From positions 124,001 through 188,000 of the forward strand of contig JADJTQ010000010.1 in assembly GCA_016711125.1 (NCBI GenBank): a stretch of 64,000 bases of DNA, written 5' to 3'. The position numbers and the translations under genes are program-made. The DNA is from Saprospiraceae bacterium (GTDB taxonomy: Bacteria; Bacteroidota; Bacteroidia; Chitinophagales; Saprospiraceae). The notes beneath the pieces were generated by a model. The model saw nothing but the letters and a program-made list of their open reading frames with translations, was not told the origin of the DNA and made no database searches. Shown here piece by piece: positions 49,347-59,289 of the stretch. Numbering within the stretch: the stretch's first letter is position 1; the number at the start of each line of letters is the position of its first letter.

Positions 49347-50600
49347 ATGAATGCACGTTCGATTTATATCTTGGCTTTAGTGGCTGTCTCCATTTCTTTT
49401 TCGTTATCGGCTCAAACTTATGATCTCTTACTTAAGGGCGGTCATGTAATTGATCCAAAAAATAGTCGCGACGCTCTAATGGATGTTGCTATAACGGGCG
49501 ATAAAATCAGCCTTGTGGCAAGTAATGTGAATCCTGCCGTTGCTAAAAAGGTGATCGATGTAACTGGATACTACGTCACTCCTGGTCTGATCGATATGCA
49601 CGTGCATGTTTTCAATGGTCACACTCCCGGCTCCTATATCGCTGATGGTGCCACCAGTGTGCCTCCCGATGGCTTTACTTTTAGATCAGGTGTCACCACG
49701 GTGGTTGATGCAGGATCTTCCGGTTGGAAAAATTTTCGTCAATTTAAAGAGCAAACCATCGATCAGTCGCAGACCAGAGTACTCGCTTTGTTGAATATCG
49801 TGGGAGTTGGGATGTTGGGCAGATTTGAAGAGCAAAATATTGCTGATATGAATCCTGTGATGACTGCGCACATGATCAGCAAACTTTACCCAGACATCCT
49901 GGTAGGGATAAAATCCGCTCACTATTGGGGTGACTTCACTCAGGTGGATAAAGCGGTGGAAGCCGGTGTTCTGGCCAATGTTCCGGTGATGGTTGATTTT
50001 GGTGAACATGATCCTCCCAATTCGATCGAATCACTTTTTATGGAGCACCTGAGGCCTGGAGATATGTTTACCCACGCCTATGCCAATGGCCCAAAATCCA
50101 GGGAGACCGTCGTTGATGAAAATGGAATCGTTAAACCCTTTGTTTTTAAGGCCCAGGAGCGCGGTATTATTTTTGACGTGGGTCATGGCGGTGGAGCGTT
50201 TTCCTGGGTGCAAGCGGTTCCCTCAGTGAAACAGGGGTTTATTGCAAATGTGATCAGCACTGATTTGCATACACAAAGCATGAATGCAGGTATGAAAGAT
50301 CTTTGCAACGTCATGTCTAAATTTATGGCAATAGGATTATCCCTTCAGGATGTGATCTTGCGAACTACCTGGAATCCAGCAAAAGTCATTTCCCGGCCAG
50401 AATTAGGTAATCTCGATGTAGGAGCGGTGGCAGATGTAGCTGTCTTGAAACTGTGGGACGGTGAATTCGGCTACTCTGACGTACGCAGACTCACGGTAGA
50501 TGGTACTAAAAAAATCGAAGCGGAACTAACAATCCGTGCAGGCCGCATTGTGTGGGATCTCAACGGAATCAGTACGGAAAAGTACCTGGAGAAGGATTGA
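49347..50600 (+). CDS. Amidohydrolase/deacetylase-family metallohydrolase, secreted
   Basis: 417 residues with a signal peptide ending near SLSAQ (about 23). A dihydroorotase-like TIM barrel carries metal ligands in GLIDMHVHVFNGHTPGSY (HxH about 84-86), the carboxylated Lys candidate in DILVGIKSAHYWGDF, and the later DFGEHDPP, FTHAYANG, GHGGGAFSW and STDLHTQSMNAGM. It resembles the EF_0837-type amidohydrolases which I recall as encoded next to DgaE-like PLP enzymes, exactly as here. The substrate is probably an N-acylated amino acid or cyclic amide. Confidence 0.87.
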   Translation: MNARSIYILALVAVSISFSLSAQTYDLLLKGGHVIDPKNSRDALMDVAITGDKISLVASNVNPAVAKKVIDVTGYYVTPGLIDMHVHVFNGHTPGSYIADGATSVPPDGFTFRSGVTTVVDAGSSGWKNFRQFKEQTIDQSQTRVLALLNIVGVGMLGRFEEQNIADMNPVMTAHMISKLYPDILVGIKSAHYWGDFTQVDKAVEAGVLANVPVMVDFGEHDPPNSIESLFMEHLRPGDMFTHAYANGPKSRETVVDENGIVKPFVFKAQERGIIFDVGHGGGAFSWVQAVPSVKQGFIANVISTDLHTQSMNAGMKDLCNVMSKFMAIGLSLQDVILRTTWNPAKVISRPELGNLDVGAVADVAVLKLWDGEFGYSDVRRLTVDGTKKIEAELTIRAGRIVWDLNGISTEKYLEKD

Positions 50601-50640
50601 CCCAAGCCGGTAAATGTAAATTCGCCTCTATTCTACCTCT

Positions 50641-50737
50641 CTTTCGGGCTTCCGACAACCGACACTTTGGTACCCGCCGGAATAGATCCGGCGCTACTTT
50701 TTGACTTCTGACACCGGACACCCGTCTTCCGACTTCC
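50641..50737. repeat. REP-like palindrome within degenerate repeat
   Basis: CGCCGGA (50675-50681) pairs with TCCGGCG (50687-50693), sharing its CGGAATAG core with the element at 36758. Around it are loose copies of CTTCCGACAACCGACAC. It lies between the 3' ends of two convergent genes. Confidence 0.5.
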
Positions 50738-51236
50738 CTACTTAACTTGTTTAGCCCTGGTTAACATCTGATCGATTCCATCAGTAAACTGCTGTACCGT
50801 CGGGGTATAGCCCGTCTTACCAATAGCACTTATCTGATAACGTCCTGAAGTTGCATCCTTATCGAGGTCAAAGACCCAGACCGTTGGAAATCCCTGAACC
50901 TTGAAAGCTCTCTGCAAGCCTGCATTTTGTTGCTGAATTTCAGCCGGTGGTTGACTACGACGCGGAAAATCAAGTTCGAGAAGAATCACATTGTCTTTAG
51001 CCCACTTTTGGAAATCAGCTTGTGAAAAACAGAAGCAGTTAGTTTTTGCACCATCCACACCAGTCACTCCCTGTAAAATTAGCCATGATAGGTTTACCTG
51101 TTTTCTTCGATTGGGCGTAAGCTTCATCAAGACTTACCATCCAACCCGGATTCCCAGCTTTATATGCATTTTCAGACTGACTATAAATGAAGTTTGCTGA
51201 AAGAAGTAAACCAAAAACTAATATTAAATTTTTCAT
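50738..51236 (-). pseudogene. Thioredoxin-fold protein (WCGWC), with two small deletions
   Basis: About 166 residues when joined, starting at MKNLILVFGLLL (51236). The signal peptide ends near IYSQ (about 19). The redox motif is GSDWCGWCKK. Two bases are missing: one in the A5 run on the coding strand (T5 at 51043-51047) and one in the T5 run (A5 at 51025-51029). With both restored the protein reads WCKKLTASVFSQADFQKWAK, then VILLELDFPRR and the FKVQGFPTVWVFD that includes the thioredoxin cis-proline. It is a periplasmic thiol-disulfide protein related to thioredoxin_7. Two hits in one short gene argue for sequence error. Confidence 0.85.
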
Positions 51237-51609
51237 AGATATATGTTCTGCAGTAAAAATACAAGAATCAGACCATTTATTCAAAAACGTTGCAATTCTT
51301 CCCTTGATAACGGATCGAATAAGAATTTAGTTTCTTCATGACCTTGCCCTTAGTGACCCTAATCACACTATGGTCACGGATCCGCCATTCTCAACTGCTT
51401 CAACATGGCCAGATGGACTCCATTTGTCCAGCCAACACCATCTTGCGACGGGTAGGCTCCCACCGGCTTCCAAATCATCGCAGGTATTGTCTGCTTTTAG
51501 ATCAGTTTACCGAAGTTGTGAAAAGTCTTGATCACTAAGTATCTTTATTTTTGATCATCAATTGGTATTCCACGCACTAAAAACAAGAAGAAGCCATTCG
51601 TATTAAAAC
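51237..51609. other. Divergent intergenic region before adenine deaminase
   Basis: 373 bases that must contain the promoters of the thioredoxin-like and adenine deaminase genes. An open frame at 51338-51538 has no protein-like features. I see no riboswitch-like structure by eye, although purine control of the deaminase would be expected. Confidence 0.4.
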
Positions 51610-53263
51610 ATGGAATTAAAAATCGAAGGACTTATCCCTGATTTTGTTGCAGAAGATTTCTTCCCAGCCCGCTTGACGATAGAAAATGGCCGAATAAAAT
51701 CCATTGAAAAACTGGAAGTCGCACCCGGAACGCTGCCTTTCATTCTGCCCGGATTGATTGACAGTCATGTTCATATTGAAAGCTCCATGCTGGTCCCTTC
51801 TGAATTTGCCCGTCTAGCGGTAGTACATGGCACCATAGCTACGATAAGCGATCCTCATGAAATAGCCAATGTTTGTGGATTGGAAGGAGTGGAATATATG
51901 ATCAACAACGGCAAACAAGTGCCCTTCAAGTTTTATTTTGGTGCTCCATCGTGTGTCCCTGCAACAGAGTTTGAGACAGCTGGGGCAAATCTCGATGTTG
52001 CATCAATCAAAGCATTACTCACAAGGCCGGAGATCAAATATCTCAGTGAGATGATGAACTTCCCGGGTGTCCTCGGGCAAGATATTGAAGTGCTTGAGAA
52101 AATCAAAGCGGCCAAGGATCTCCACAAACCCATTGATGGTCACGCACCGGGACTTCGTGGAGAAGTGGCACAAAGATATATCGACGCAGGCATCACGACA
52201 GACCATGAATGTTTTTCGCGGGAAGAAGCCCTCGATAAATTACAACGAGGTATGAACATTATTATCCGGGAAGGTAGTGCTGCCAAAAACTTCGACGCCC
52301 TTATCGACCTACTTGAGACCTACCCGGATCAAATGATGTTTTGCAGTGATGACAAACATCCGGACAGTCTCGTCGATGGTCATATCAATCAACTCTGCGC
52401 ACGAGCTGTAGCGAGGGGAATTAGCATTTTTAAGGTTCTGAAAGCAGCTTGTCTGAATCCCGTGCATCACTACCAACTCCAGGTTGGACTTCTGAAAATC
52501 GGGGATCCCGCCGATTTTATTGTTGTAGATAATCTCAAGAAATTTAAAGTAAAACAGACTTTTATCAATGGGGTTTTAGTCGCTCAAAATGGAAAATCAA
52601 ATATTAAAAGTATAGAGTCTGAAGTCATCAACCATTTTAAGATCAGACCGATTAAATTGAGTGATCTTGAATTTTTACCTCCTTCTCCTGCACCCGAAAA
52701 CCTTCAAGTTATCGAGGCACTCGATGGTCAATTAATTACCAATAAAATCGAGATATCCACTACACATTTAATCGATGCTCAGGAGCGATTAAATAGTAAT
52801 GTTGAAAAGATATTCTAAAATCGTGGTGGTAAACCGGTATAAACAAGCACCAGTGGCAAAAACCTTTATCACAAATTTCGGCCTCAAGCATGGAGCCATT
52901 GCCTCTTCGGTGGCCCACGACAGTCACAATATTGTAGCTATTGGCGTCGATGATCAAAGTCTGCTCCAGTCGATTAATTTAATTATTGAAAACCAAGGTG
53001 GAATTAGCTTTTGTGTACATGACAACCAAAACAAGGATCATCTAAATATGGTTGTTAAACTACCAGTGGGTGGTCTAATGTCAACTCATGATGGGTATGA
53101 AATTGCCAGCCAATATTCTGAGATTGACCGGGCAGCCAAACACGCTGGCTGTACACTCTCTTCTCCTTTTATGACGCTATCCTTTATGGCACTTTTAGTG
53201 ATACCTCATTTAAAATTGAGTGATTTGGGTCTCTTTGATGGGGATCAATTCTGCTTCATATAA
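51610..53263 (+). pseudogene. ade: Adenine deaminase, frameshifted near 52805-52818
   Basis: About 550 residues when joined, the usual length for Ade/YicP. The enzyme converts adenine to hypoxanthine and ammonia in purine salvage. Metal-site motifs are present: [14 protein letters not shown] (about 50), [14 protein letters not shown] (about 80), [23 protein letters not shown], and [16 protein letters not shown]. The first frame ends at VEKIF. The rest (KIVVVNRYKQAPVAKTFI, GAIASSVAHDSHNIVAIGVD, the Ade C-terminal domain) continues one base on. Removing one A from the A4 run at 52805-52808 gives [13 protein letters not shown]. All family motifs survive. Confidence 0.9.
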
Positions 53264-53296
53264 TTACAATTAGATTTGTCAAACGAAAATTAACTA

Positions 53297-53395
53297 TCTC
53301 GAAATCAATAAACTATTTGTTTATCCCATTAAGTCACTCAAAGGCATATCGGGAGAGTCAGCCCTGGTCACCGATAGTGGTTTTCAAATTGCTTC
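53297..53395 (+). pseudogene. Truncated MOSC-protein fragment
   Basis: About 33 codons without a start (EINKLFVYPIKSLKGI, then SGESALVTDSGFQ) closely match the first residues of the intact MOSC gene at 55085 (KINQLFIYPIKSLRGI). DNA identity is also obvious by eye. After position 53395 the similarity stops. The fragment is what remains of a duplicate copy; the intact ceramidase-like gene lies between the two. The rest of 53396-53677 shows no gene. Confidence 0.75.
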
Positions 53396-53677
53396 GACAT
53401 CCCTTATCTCAATGGCGGACACCAAATTTAGAATCCAGGCAAAATGCCATCGAACTAAAAAGACCAGGAGCTACCATCAGAAATTATTCAACAGATGCAA
53501 AGCCAAGAAATCTAAAGTAGTATTGTGTTTTTTGATATGACAGGAAATCACGGAAAATTTTCTAATTTGTCTCCAAATTGTAGAAAAACAAATGGATTCA
53601 CCGACCTCTTTCCTTTATGATCCTTCAAAAATAAAAAAGCACATAAACAAGTCGACTATCTTTCGTTTGAAAACCGT

Positions 53678-55045
53678 ATGAGTACCCTGGATCATTTCAT
53701 GGCTGGTGCTGCACAAGTAGATATTACGCCTTCACTAGGAACGATCATTGGTGTCGACTTTTTTAGTCATTACGCTCGTAACATCCATGATAAATTATAT
53801 AGTAAATCGATCGTGTTCCAACAAAATGGAACCCAAGCTGCGATTGTAGTTGTCGATATTTGCATCATGCCTTCCGATCTAATGGCAACTATTAAAAACG
53901 AAATAGAAAGTGCGACACATATAAAAAAGGAAAATATCATGCTATCATGCACCCATACCCACGGAGCTGGCGATGTTGCCGGTCTTTTAGGTGGTGCTGT
54001 CGATATAGCCTACCGCACGAAGATTCCGAACTTGATTACTGCGTCAGTCGTAAAAGCCCGGGAAAGACTAAAACCTGCCAAGATTGCCTATGGATCTGTC
54101 GATGTACCAGAGCATGTCTTGTGTCGACGATACTGGATGAAAAGCCAATACAGCCCCATCAACCCGGTTACGGGCGCCAGCGACCAGGTGAAAACAAATC
54201 CCATTGGGGTCGAGCATCTCATAGACCGTCCGGTCAAACATGTGGTAGACCCGGAACTTGGACTTCTGGCTATCAAGGACCTCAATGATCGTTGGATTTC
54301 GGTACTAGGTAATTACTGTCTTCACTATGTAGGCGACTGGGATGTAGATACCATCACCCCTGATTACTACGGTAACTTTGCTAAGTTACTGCAATCCAAA
54401 TTAGAGGCTGGAAAGGATTTCGTCGGTATGATGAGTTATGGTACCGGAGGCGATGTCAATATTTGGGATTTCATTCATCCAAATCGATACCCTTCCGATT
54501 ACTATCAGAAAACCGAAATGATAGCAGAAGATCTATCCGACCGGGCAATTGTTTTCTTGAATCAGGCAGAATGGAATTCGAATCCAGCATTAAGAATAGC
54601 CTATTCCGAATTTTTGCTTCCGGTCAACAAACCTTCGACAGAAATCATCGAGACCGCAAAAGAGATGCTAAAAAATAACCGTCTCAATAATCTGCAAATG
54701 GACTCGCATGGACTGAAGATGATCTATGCCCGGGAGCAACTACTTCTTGATGAATATCCAGCTGAACACCTTACATCCACACAAATAATCAGACTAGGAG
54801 ATTTGAAAATTGGCGCATCGGGGGCAGAACTTTTTTCGGAAACCGGGCTCTGGTTGAAAGAACAAATACCGGGCCCTTATTTCACCCATTGCCTGACCAA
54901 TACATATGATGGCTATGTAGTGCCGGCCTATCAAATTGAGCTAGGTGGATATGAAACCTGGAGAGCCAGGAGTAGCTTCTTGAAGCCGGGATCCGAAGAA
55001 ATAATTCGACAGAAGATTGTTGATTTAGTAAGAAGTGTATCGTAG
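53678..55045 (+). CDS. Ceramidase-like hydrolase, no signal peptide
   Basis: 455 residues in the neutral/alkaline ceramidase N-terminal family. Landmarks are AAQVDITPSLGTIIGVDFFS at the start, MLSCTHTHGAGDVAGLLGGA (metal-site histidines, about 93), VLGNYCLHYVGDWDV (about 212) and GMMSYGTGGDVNIWDF (about 250), where ceramidases carry their catalytic Ser region. Unlike the relative at 31859 it lacks a signal peptide, so it is cytosolic. Substrate unknown. It begins 414 bases after adenine deaminase and is followed 39 bases later by the MOSC gene. Confidence 0.82.
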   Translation: MSTLDHFMAGAAQVDITPSLGTIIGVDFFSHYARNIHDKLYSKSIVFQQNGTQAAIVVVDICIMPSDLMATIKNEIESATHIKKENIMLSCTHTHGAGDVAGLLGGAVDIAYRTKIPNLITASVVKARERLKPAKIAYGSVDVPEHVLCRRYWMKSQYSPINPVTGASDQVKTNPIGVEHLIDRPVKHVVDPELGLLAIKDLNDRWISVLGNYCLHYVGDWDVDTITPDYYGNFAKLLQSKLEAGKDFVGMMSYGTGGDVNIWDFIHPNRYPSDYYQKTEMIAEDLSDRAIVFLNQAEWNSNPALRIAYSEFLLPVNKPSTEIIETAKEMLKNNRLNNLQMDSHGLKMIYAREQLLLDEYPAEHLTSTQIIRLGDLKIGASGAELFSETGLWLKEQIPGPYFTHCLTNTYDGYVVPAYQIELGGYETWRARSSFLKPGSEEIIRQKIVDLVRSVS

Positions 55046-55084
55046 TTAATATTAAAGAAAGTAAACGAGCAACCACTTAAAAAA

Positions 55085-55891
55085 ATGATTAAAATCAATC
55101 AACTATTTATTTACCCCATTAAATCACTCAGAGGCATATCGGTAGAGTCTTCACTGGTGACCGATAGAGGTCTTCAATTTGATCGCCGCTGGATGCTGAT
55201 CGACGACGAAAATCGATTTCTGACGTTACGCGAATATCCACAACTGTCATTATTACAACCAACTTTTGAACCAAATGGTCTGCGCATTAAATCACTGAAA
55301 GTGCCTGTTGAAGATCTCCTTATCCCATTTGAGATCGATCCCGGTCCCCTAAAACGAGTAACAATTTGGAATGCCGTGTGCAATGCCTATCCGGTTGGAG
55401 ATGAAATCGATAAATGGTTTACTCACGTGGTTGGTATTCCCTGCAAATTAGCTTACATGCCTGATGAAAGCAAACGTCCGGTTGATACGTCTTCGGGTAT
55501 AAAACCTGCCGGTAAGTTTACTTCATTTTCTGACGCTTATCCATTCTTATTGATGAGTGAAGAGTCAATTCAAGATCTTAACAAACGCAGCGGCAAGGCT
55601 TTCACTATCGAGAGATTTAGACCCAACCTAGTAATTAAGGGAGGTTTACCCTACTCGGAGGATGACCTAATCCATTTTAAAATTGGCAAGGTGACATTCG
55701 AAGGTTTGGAAAAATGTGCACGCTGTGCGGTTCCAAATCTTGATCCAGAAACTGGGATAACCGACAAAGATCAAGAACCAACTCGTACACTTTCTTCCTA
55801 TAGACGACAAGGTAACCATATTTATTTGGGCATGAATCTCGTACATTCCGGATCGGGCATGCTTCGAGTAGGAGATGAACTCATTATCTAA
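55085..55891 (+). CDS. MOSC-domain molybdenum-cofactor-binding protein (YcbX-like)
   Basis: 268 residues. An N-terminal MOSC beta-barrel domain (1-120: INQLFIYPIKSLRGISVESS, GLQFDRRWMLIDDENRFLTL) is followed by the MOSC domain (about 130-265), including RFRPNLVIKGGLPYSEDD and the conserved cysteine region EKCARCAVPNLDPETG. Proteins of this type bind Mo cofactor and reduce N-hydroxylated compounds in enteric bacteria. The 2Fe-2S ferredoxin domain found in YcbX is absent, as in many Bacteroidota. A truncated duplicate lies at 53297-53395. Confidence 0.92.
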   Translation: MIKINQLFIYPIKSLRGISVESSLVTDRGLQFDRRWMLIDDENRFLTLREYPQLSLLQPTFEPNGLRIKSLKVPVEDLLIPFEIDPGPLKRVTIWNAVCNAYPVGDEIDKWFTHVVGIPCKLAYMPDESKRPVDTSSGIKPAGKFTSFSDAYPFLLMSEESIQDLNKRSGKAFTIERFRPNLVIKGGLPYSEDDLIHFKIGKVTFEGLEKCARCAVPNLDPETGITDKDQEPTRTLSSYRRQGNHIYLGMNLVHSGSGMLRVGDELII

Positions 55892-56095
55892 AAGAATGCA
55901 TTTAATCCGGGCTCAGGAGTAAATTTCCTTGCTGAGCTTCATCATATGAGACGAAGAGTACGCATTACGTCCTTACACATTTCGCCACAAATCTATTCTG
56001 ACTGTAACATCTTTTTGTCTGGGTATGTAATTATAGTCGAACTCATAAGTCTTTCTTAGATACCATCCTTGATTCATACTATCTGCCTATCGGCT

Positions 56096-57380
56096 TCATT
56101 GTGCTTTTATCAACTGTTTTGCAACCAGGTTCTTTATCTCATTTTTATCAATTTTGTATGAGATAATGTCTTTTCCTGCTCCGCTATATATACCGTTCAT
56201 AAATACGCAGGTGGCAATCGGTGCTTCGATCAATATTAATGATTGGCCTTCGCCTATAATATTCATGGCTTGGATATTATTGATCTTTCCAGAAAGGGAA
56301 GGCAGCCCATAACCGATGCCCCCGATCAAGATTGAGTTATGATTTCCATCCCACTCCCTGGTGATCAATCCATCAATATAAACATGGTGAATACTTGCGC
56401 TATCACTCGCGCGAATAGCGATACCCCGGTATTTTGTCTGGCAGGTGATATTAGTAATGTAAATCCGCTCTATATCATCTTCGATTCCTCGCCACTTACT
56501 CATGGTAACCATAGTCGAATTTAAGGTTCCATTTTCATGACCTTCTCTACGAGTATCAAGATTGGAAAGTGCTATAAAATCATCGCCTGATCTTCCATAA
56601 ATATGGTCAATGCGAAAATTCTTACATCCCTGACGAAGATTGATTCCATCTTTATTAGAAACGGAGACCCTTTGTCCGTTTACACTAATCTCTTCCGGAT
56701 TATCAATCCTTAGATCAGAAATGTCGGCATTGTGAGTTCTTTCAAAACTGACCGCCCAGGCGTGGGAATTCTCTATTCCCAAATTTTTCATCGAAAATCC
56801 TCTGACATACGCCATCAATATCAGGATGTTACGCCAATCACCGGTCTGCTTGATTCCCTCTTTGCCGGTATCACTACCGTAACTTACTCTTCCCTTCTGG
56901 GGTGAAGATACTAGCTTCCGGGCTCCGTCACCGGTCGCTCTCGGGTTATCCGCCCCTTTCAGTAAAACATCACCCATACCGATGATTCGGATATTGTCGA
57001 TCCATTCCGGATTCGTAATTCCTATTCCAACATTTTCACTCCGGAACATATTATCTCTGCATCGGTCCGATAATTGAATGGTGCAATTATCAAGAATTAC
57101 GGTCATGTTTCCCGGCAATAATATGGCACTGTCTAATAACCACAGATTGGTGCCATTAGCATTTCTTGCCGGTATAATAATCTTGTTTGTAGTGCCTTTA
57201 GCGACATTAATAGCCGACTGGATCCGGTGAATGTCGCTACCCTCAAACTGATTGGGAGTTATATTTTCAATATCACCATCAAATAATGGGATAACTCCCT
57301 CCCTCCTATTCCGAGCAACTAAGGGAGAGTAAAACCATCAATACCAATAAAAAGATCAATGAAGATTTTCTTGACATCAT
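56096..57380 (-). pseudogene. Right-handed beta-helix protein (polygalacturonase/GH28-like), frameshifted at 57304-57310
   Basis: About 427 residues when joined. The open frame from 57118 covers the helix only. Upstream, an ATG at 57378-57380 begins MMSRKSSLIFLLVLMVLLSL ending in a lipobox-like SLSCSE, then hits TAG at 57306-57308. One base too many in GAATAGGAGG explains the break; the joined sequence is CSERREGVIPLFDGDIEN and continues with IHRIQSAINVAKGT, a typical beta-helix cap. The helix contains MSKWRGIEDDIERIYITNIT and KNFRIDHIYGRSGDDFIALS, the latter with the DD pair and position expected for GH28. It would be an envelope-anchored pectin- or uronate-polymer enzyme. Confidence 0.78.
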
Positions 57381-57388
57381 TTCATTTT

Positions 57389-57574
57389 CTAATAAACCCA
57401 AATCTCATCCATGAAAAACCATACCGGATATCCCACCCCGTGATGCCACGACGGACCGATGCCTACATTTTCAATATGTATTTTAATATAGCGGGCCGCC
57501 ACTTTTTCTTCTGAATGAACTCCAAAACTGGCATACTTCACTTCTGGAGACCGGTATTCAGCGAAAAGGAGCAC
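57389..57574 (-). pseudogene. C-terminal remnant of a secreted carbohydrate-related protein
   Basis: Sixty-one codons beginning right after an in-frame TGA, from a GTG. The text (VAARYIKIHIENVGIGPSWH, VGYPVWFFMDEIWVY) looks like the C-terminal strands of a discoidin or F5/8 type C-like carbohydrate-binding domain. No start or upstream domain exists, so this is the tail of a deleted gene. It lies just upstream of the beta-helix gene on the same strand, suggesting a former operon. Confidence 0.5.
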
Positions 57575-57968
57575 TTTTCACATGATCATGAAGTAAAAAG
57601 TAATCACCGATAACCAAAACTAGGTATTTATTTCAGGACCTGAGTTCATTACCTCATGATGATACAATCTTGGATCACTGAAGAAAGGTTTTATATCGTG
57701 CATAGAGGGTCAACTGAAAACTGGCTTATTACAAATCCAAACTGGCAATGCAGCTGCCTGCAATATCTAAAATCCGAAACTTTACAAAGCACCTCTGGAT
57801 TCTGTGCCCTTTTATCAGCAAATTCTCAAGGTCGCTGCCAAATTAAAAATTGCCGCTCTCTGGTAAACTTAAGTAAGATAAAGTTGCATTTCCAAAACTG
57901 TAAAAAAAGTGTAATTTAGGGCCAGGTCACCAGTGGTTGGGCGACCATCACTAAAAACATTCGACACT
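57575..57968. other. Intergenic region before mannonate dehydratase gene
   Basis: No supported gene. A plus-strand open frame at 57656-57919 has no recognisable features and an unusual composition. The promoter for the dehydratase gene probably lies in the last 100 bases. Confidence 0.4.
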
Positions 57969-59093
57969 ATGAAAAGAAGAAATTTCGTGAGAGGTGTAGC
58001 AGCTGGTTCACTCGGTGCGGCTGCGCTCGGTACCGCCCAAGCCCGGTCTGAATCAGATTCAAAGATCGGAAAGCGTAAAGTGCTGATGAAGGTTGGTTGT
58101 CAATCAGGTGGCACGACTATTGAAAATCTGGAATTTAAAGCGCGCCATGGAGTTTATAATATCGACGGAGGTATGCCCGAAATAATTGAAGGGATCGGCT
58201 GGGATCTTGAAGACTCCATGCGAAAACGAGAGGCTTGCGAAAAATATGGCATCAGTCTGGATGCCTACCATCTACCATTAACCTCTGCTGGTATTGACCG
58301 GGTGAAGTACCCAAATATGATGCTGGGTAAAAGCCCGGAGCGTGACCGCGAAATTGAGATTATCCAACAGATGATCCAGGTAGCCGGTAAGACGGGTGTC
58401 GGTCTCTTAAATTATAATACGACCATTCATGGGGTCTTACGAACAGAGCGTACGGTTGATCCGAAGCGAGGGGGTGCCTCCTATAGCACCTGGAATTACG
58501 ATGAAGCGGTAAAACAGAATAAGCCGAAAACCATCGCGGGTGATGTATCGATCGATGAAGTGTTTGAGCGAATAAAATATATTCTTGATCGCATTATACC
58601 GGTAGCCGAGGAGTATAAAGTAAAGCTAGGTAATCACATCGCTGACCCACCAACCCCTGTGGGATTTCGGGGAATCACCCGGTGGAACAGTCCGGATGTA
58701 TTTGCTGGCATGAAACGATTCGCCGAATTATCGAATAGTCCCTACCATGGATTTAATTTTTGTATTGGTTCGATTGCCGAAGGACTAAAAGATCCCAAAA
58801 CGGAGATTTTACCAATTATTAAATACTTTGGCGACCGCAATCAGATTTTTAATATTCATTTACGCAATATCAAAGGTGGCTGGAACAATTTTCAGGAAGT
58901 ATATCCAGACAATGGTGATATGGATTTTCTGGAAGTCATTCGTGCTCTACGTGATGTCGGTTTTGAAGGAATGGTGATGCCCGATCATGTGCCAAAACAC
59001 GATGCGGAAGGAAGTGGCAACCAGGCATTTGCCTTTGTTTATGGTTACATTATAGCGATGTTGCAAGTAGTGTCTTCGGAGGCGATGAGTTAG
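57969..59093 (+). CDS. uxuA: Mannonate dehydratase family protein with Tat-like signal
   Basis: 374 residues from the ATG at 57969; an upstream in-frame ATG at 57933 adds only twelve unlikely residues. The N-terminus MKRRNFVRGVAAGSLGAAAL is a twin-arginine signal. The rest is a xylose-isomerase-like TIM barrel of UxuA type, with the expected FCIGS cysteine ligand (NFCIGSIAEG), IHLRNIKGG and MPDHVPKHD. UxuA makes 2-keto-3-deoxygluconate from D-mannonate in hexuronate catabolism. Export of such an enzyme is unusual and suggests the substrate may be periplasmic or a different sugar acid. The neighbouring beta-helix gene fits a uronate theme. Confidence 0.85.
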   Translation: MKRRNFVRGVAAGSLGAAALGTAQARSESDSKIGKRKVLMKVGCQSGGTTIENLEFKARHGVYNIDGGMPEIIEGIGWDLEDSMRKREACEKYGISLDAYHLPLTSAGIDRVKYPNMMLGKSPERDREIEIIQQMIQVAGKTGVGLLNYNTTIHGVLRTERTVDPKRGGASYSTWNYDEAVKQNKPKTIAGDVSIDEVFERIKYILDRIIPVAEEYKVKLGNHIADPPTPVGFRGITRWNSPDVFAGMKRFAELSNSPYHGFNFCIGSIAEGLKDPKTEILPIIKYFGDRNQIFNIHLRNIKGGWNNFQEVYPDNGDMDFLEVIRALRDVGFEGMVMPDHVPKHDAEGSGNQAFAFVYGYIIAMLQVVSSEAMS

Positions 59094-59289
59094 GATAAAA
59101 GAACCTTGTCACTTTTAATAAGTTTCGTTCGATCTATAACACAAGAAATCGGATGTAGTAGCTTTATGGTTTGGTGAAATCATGTTTCCGTTTTTTGCCC
59201 TACAAAAAATTTGATCTAATGTTTACCGGAGCTGTGCGCCAGCGAAGCAAGCATGAGGTGTTCCATCTTGTCAGATGGTCGGGCCGCAT

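Noticed and set aside
53317..53520. Plus-strand open frame of 67 codons
   Set aside because: It runs in a different frame across the MOSC remnant, which is clearly the homologous frame.
57656..57919. Plus-strand open frame of 87 codons ahead of the dehydratase gene
   Set aside because: No motif, odd cysteine-rich composition, and no context supporting a gene.
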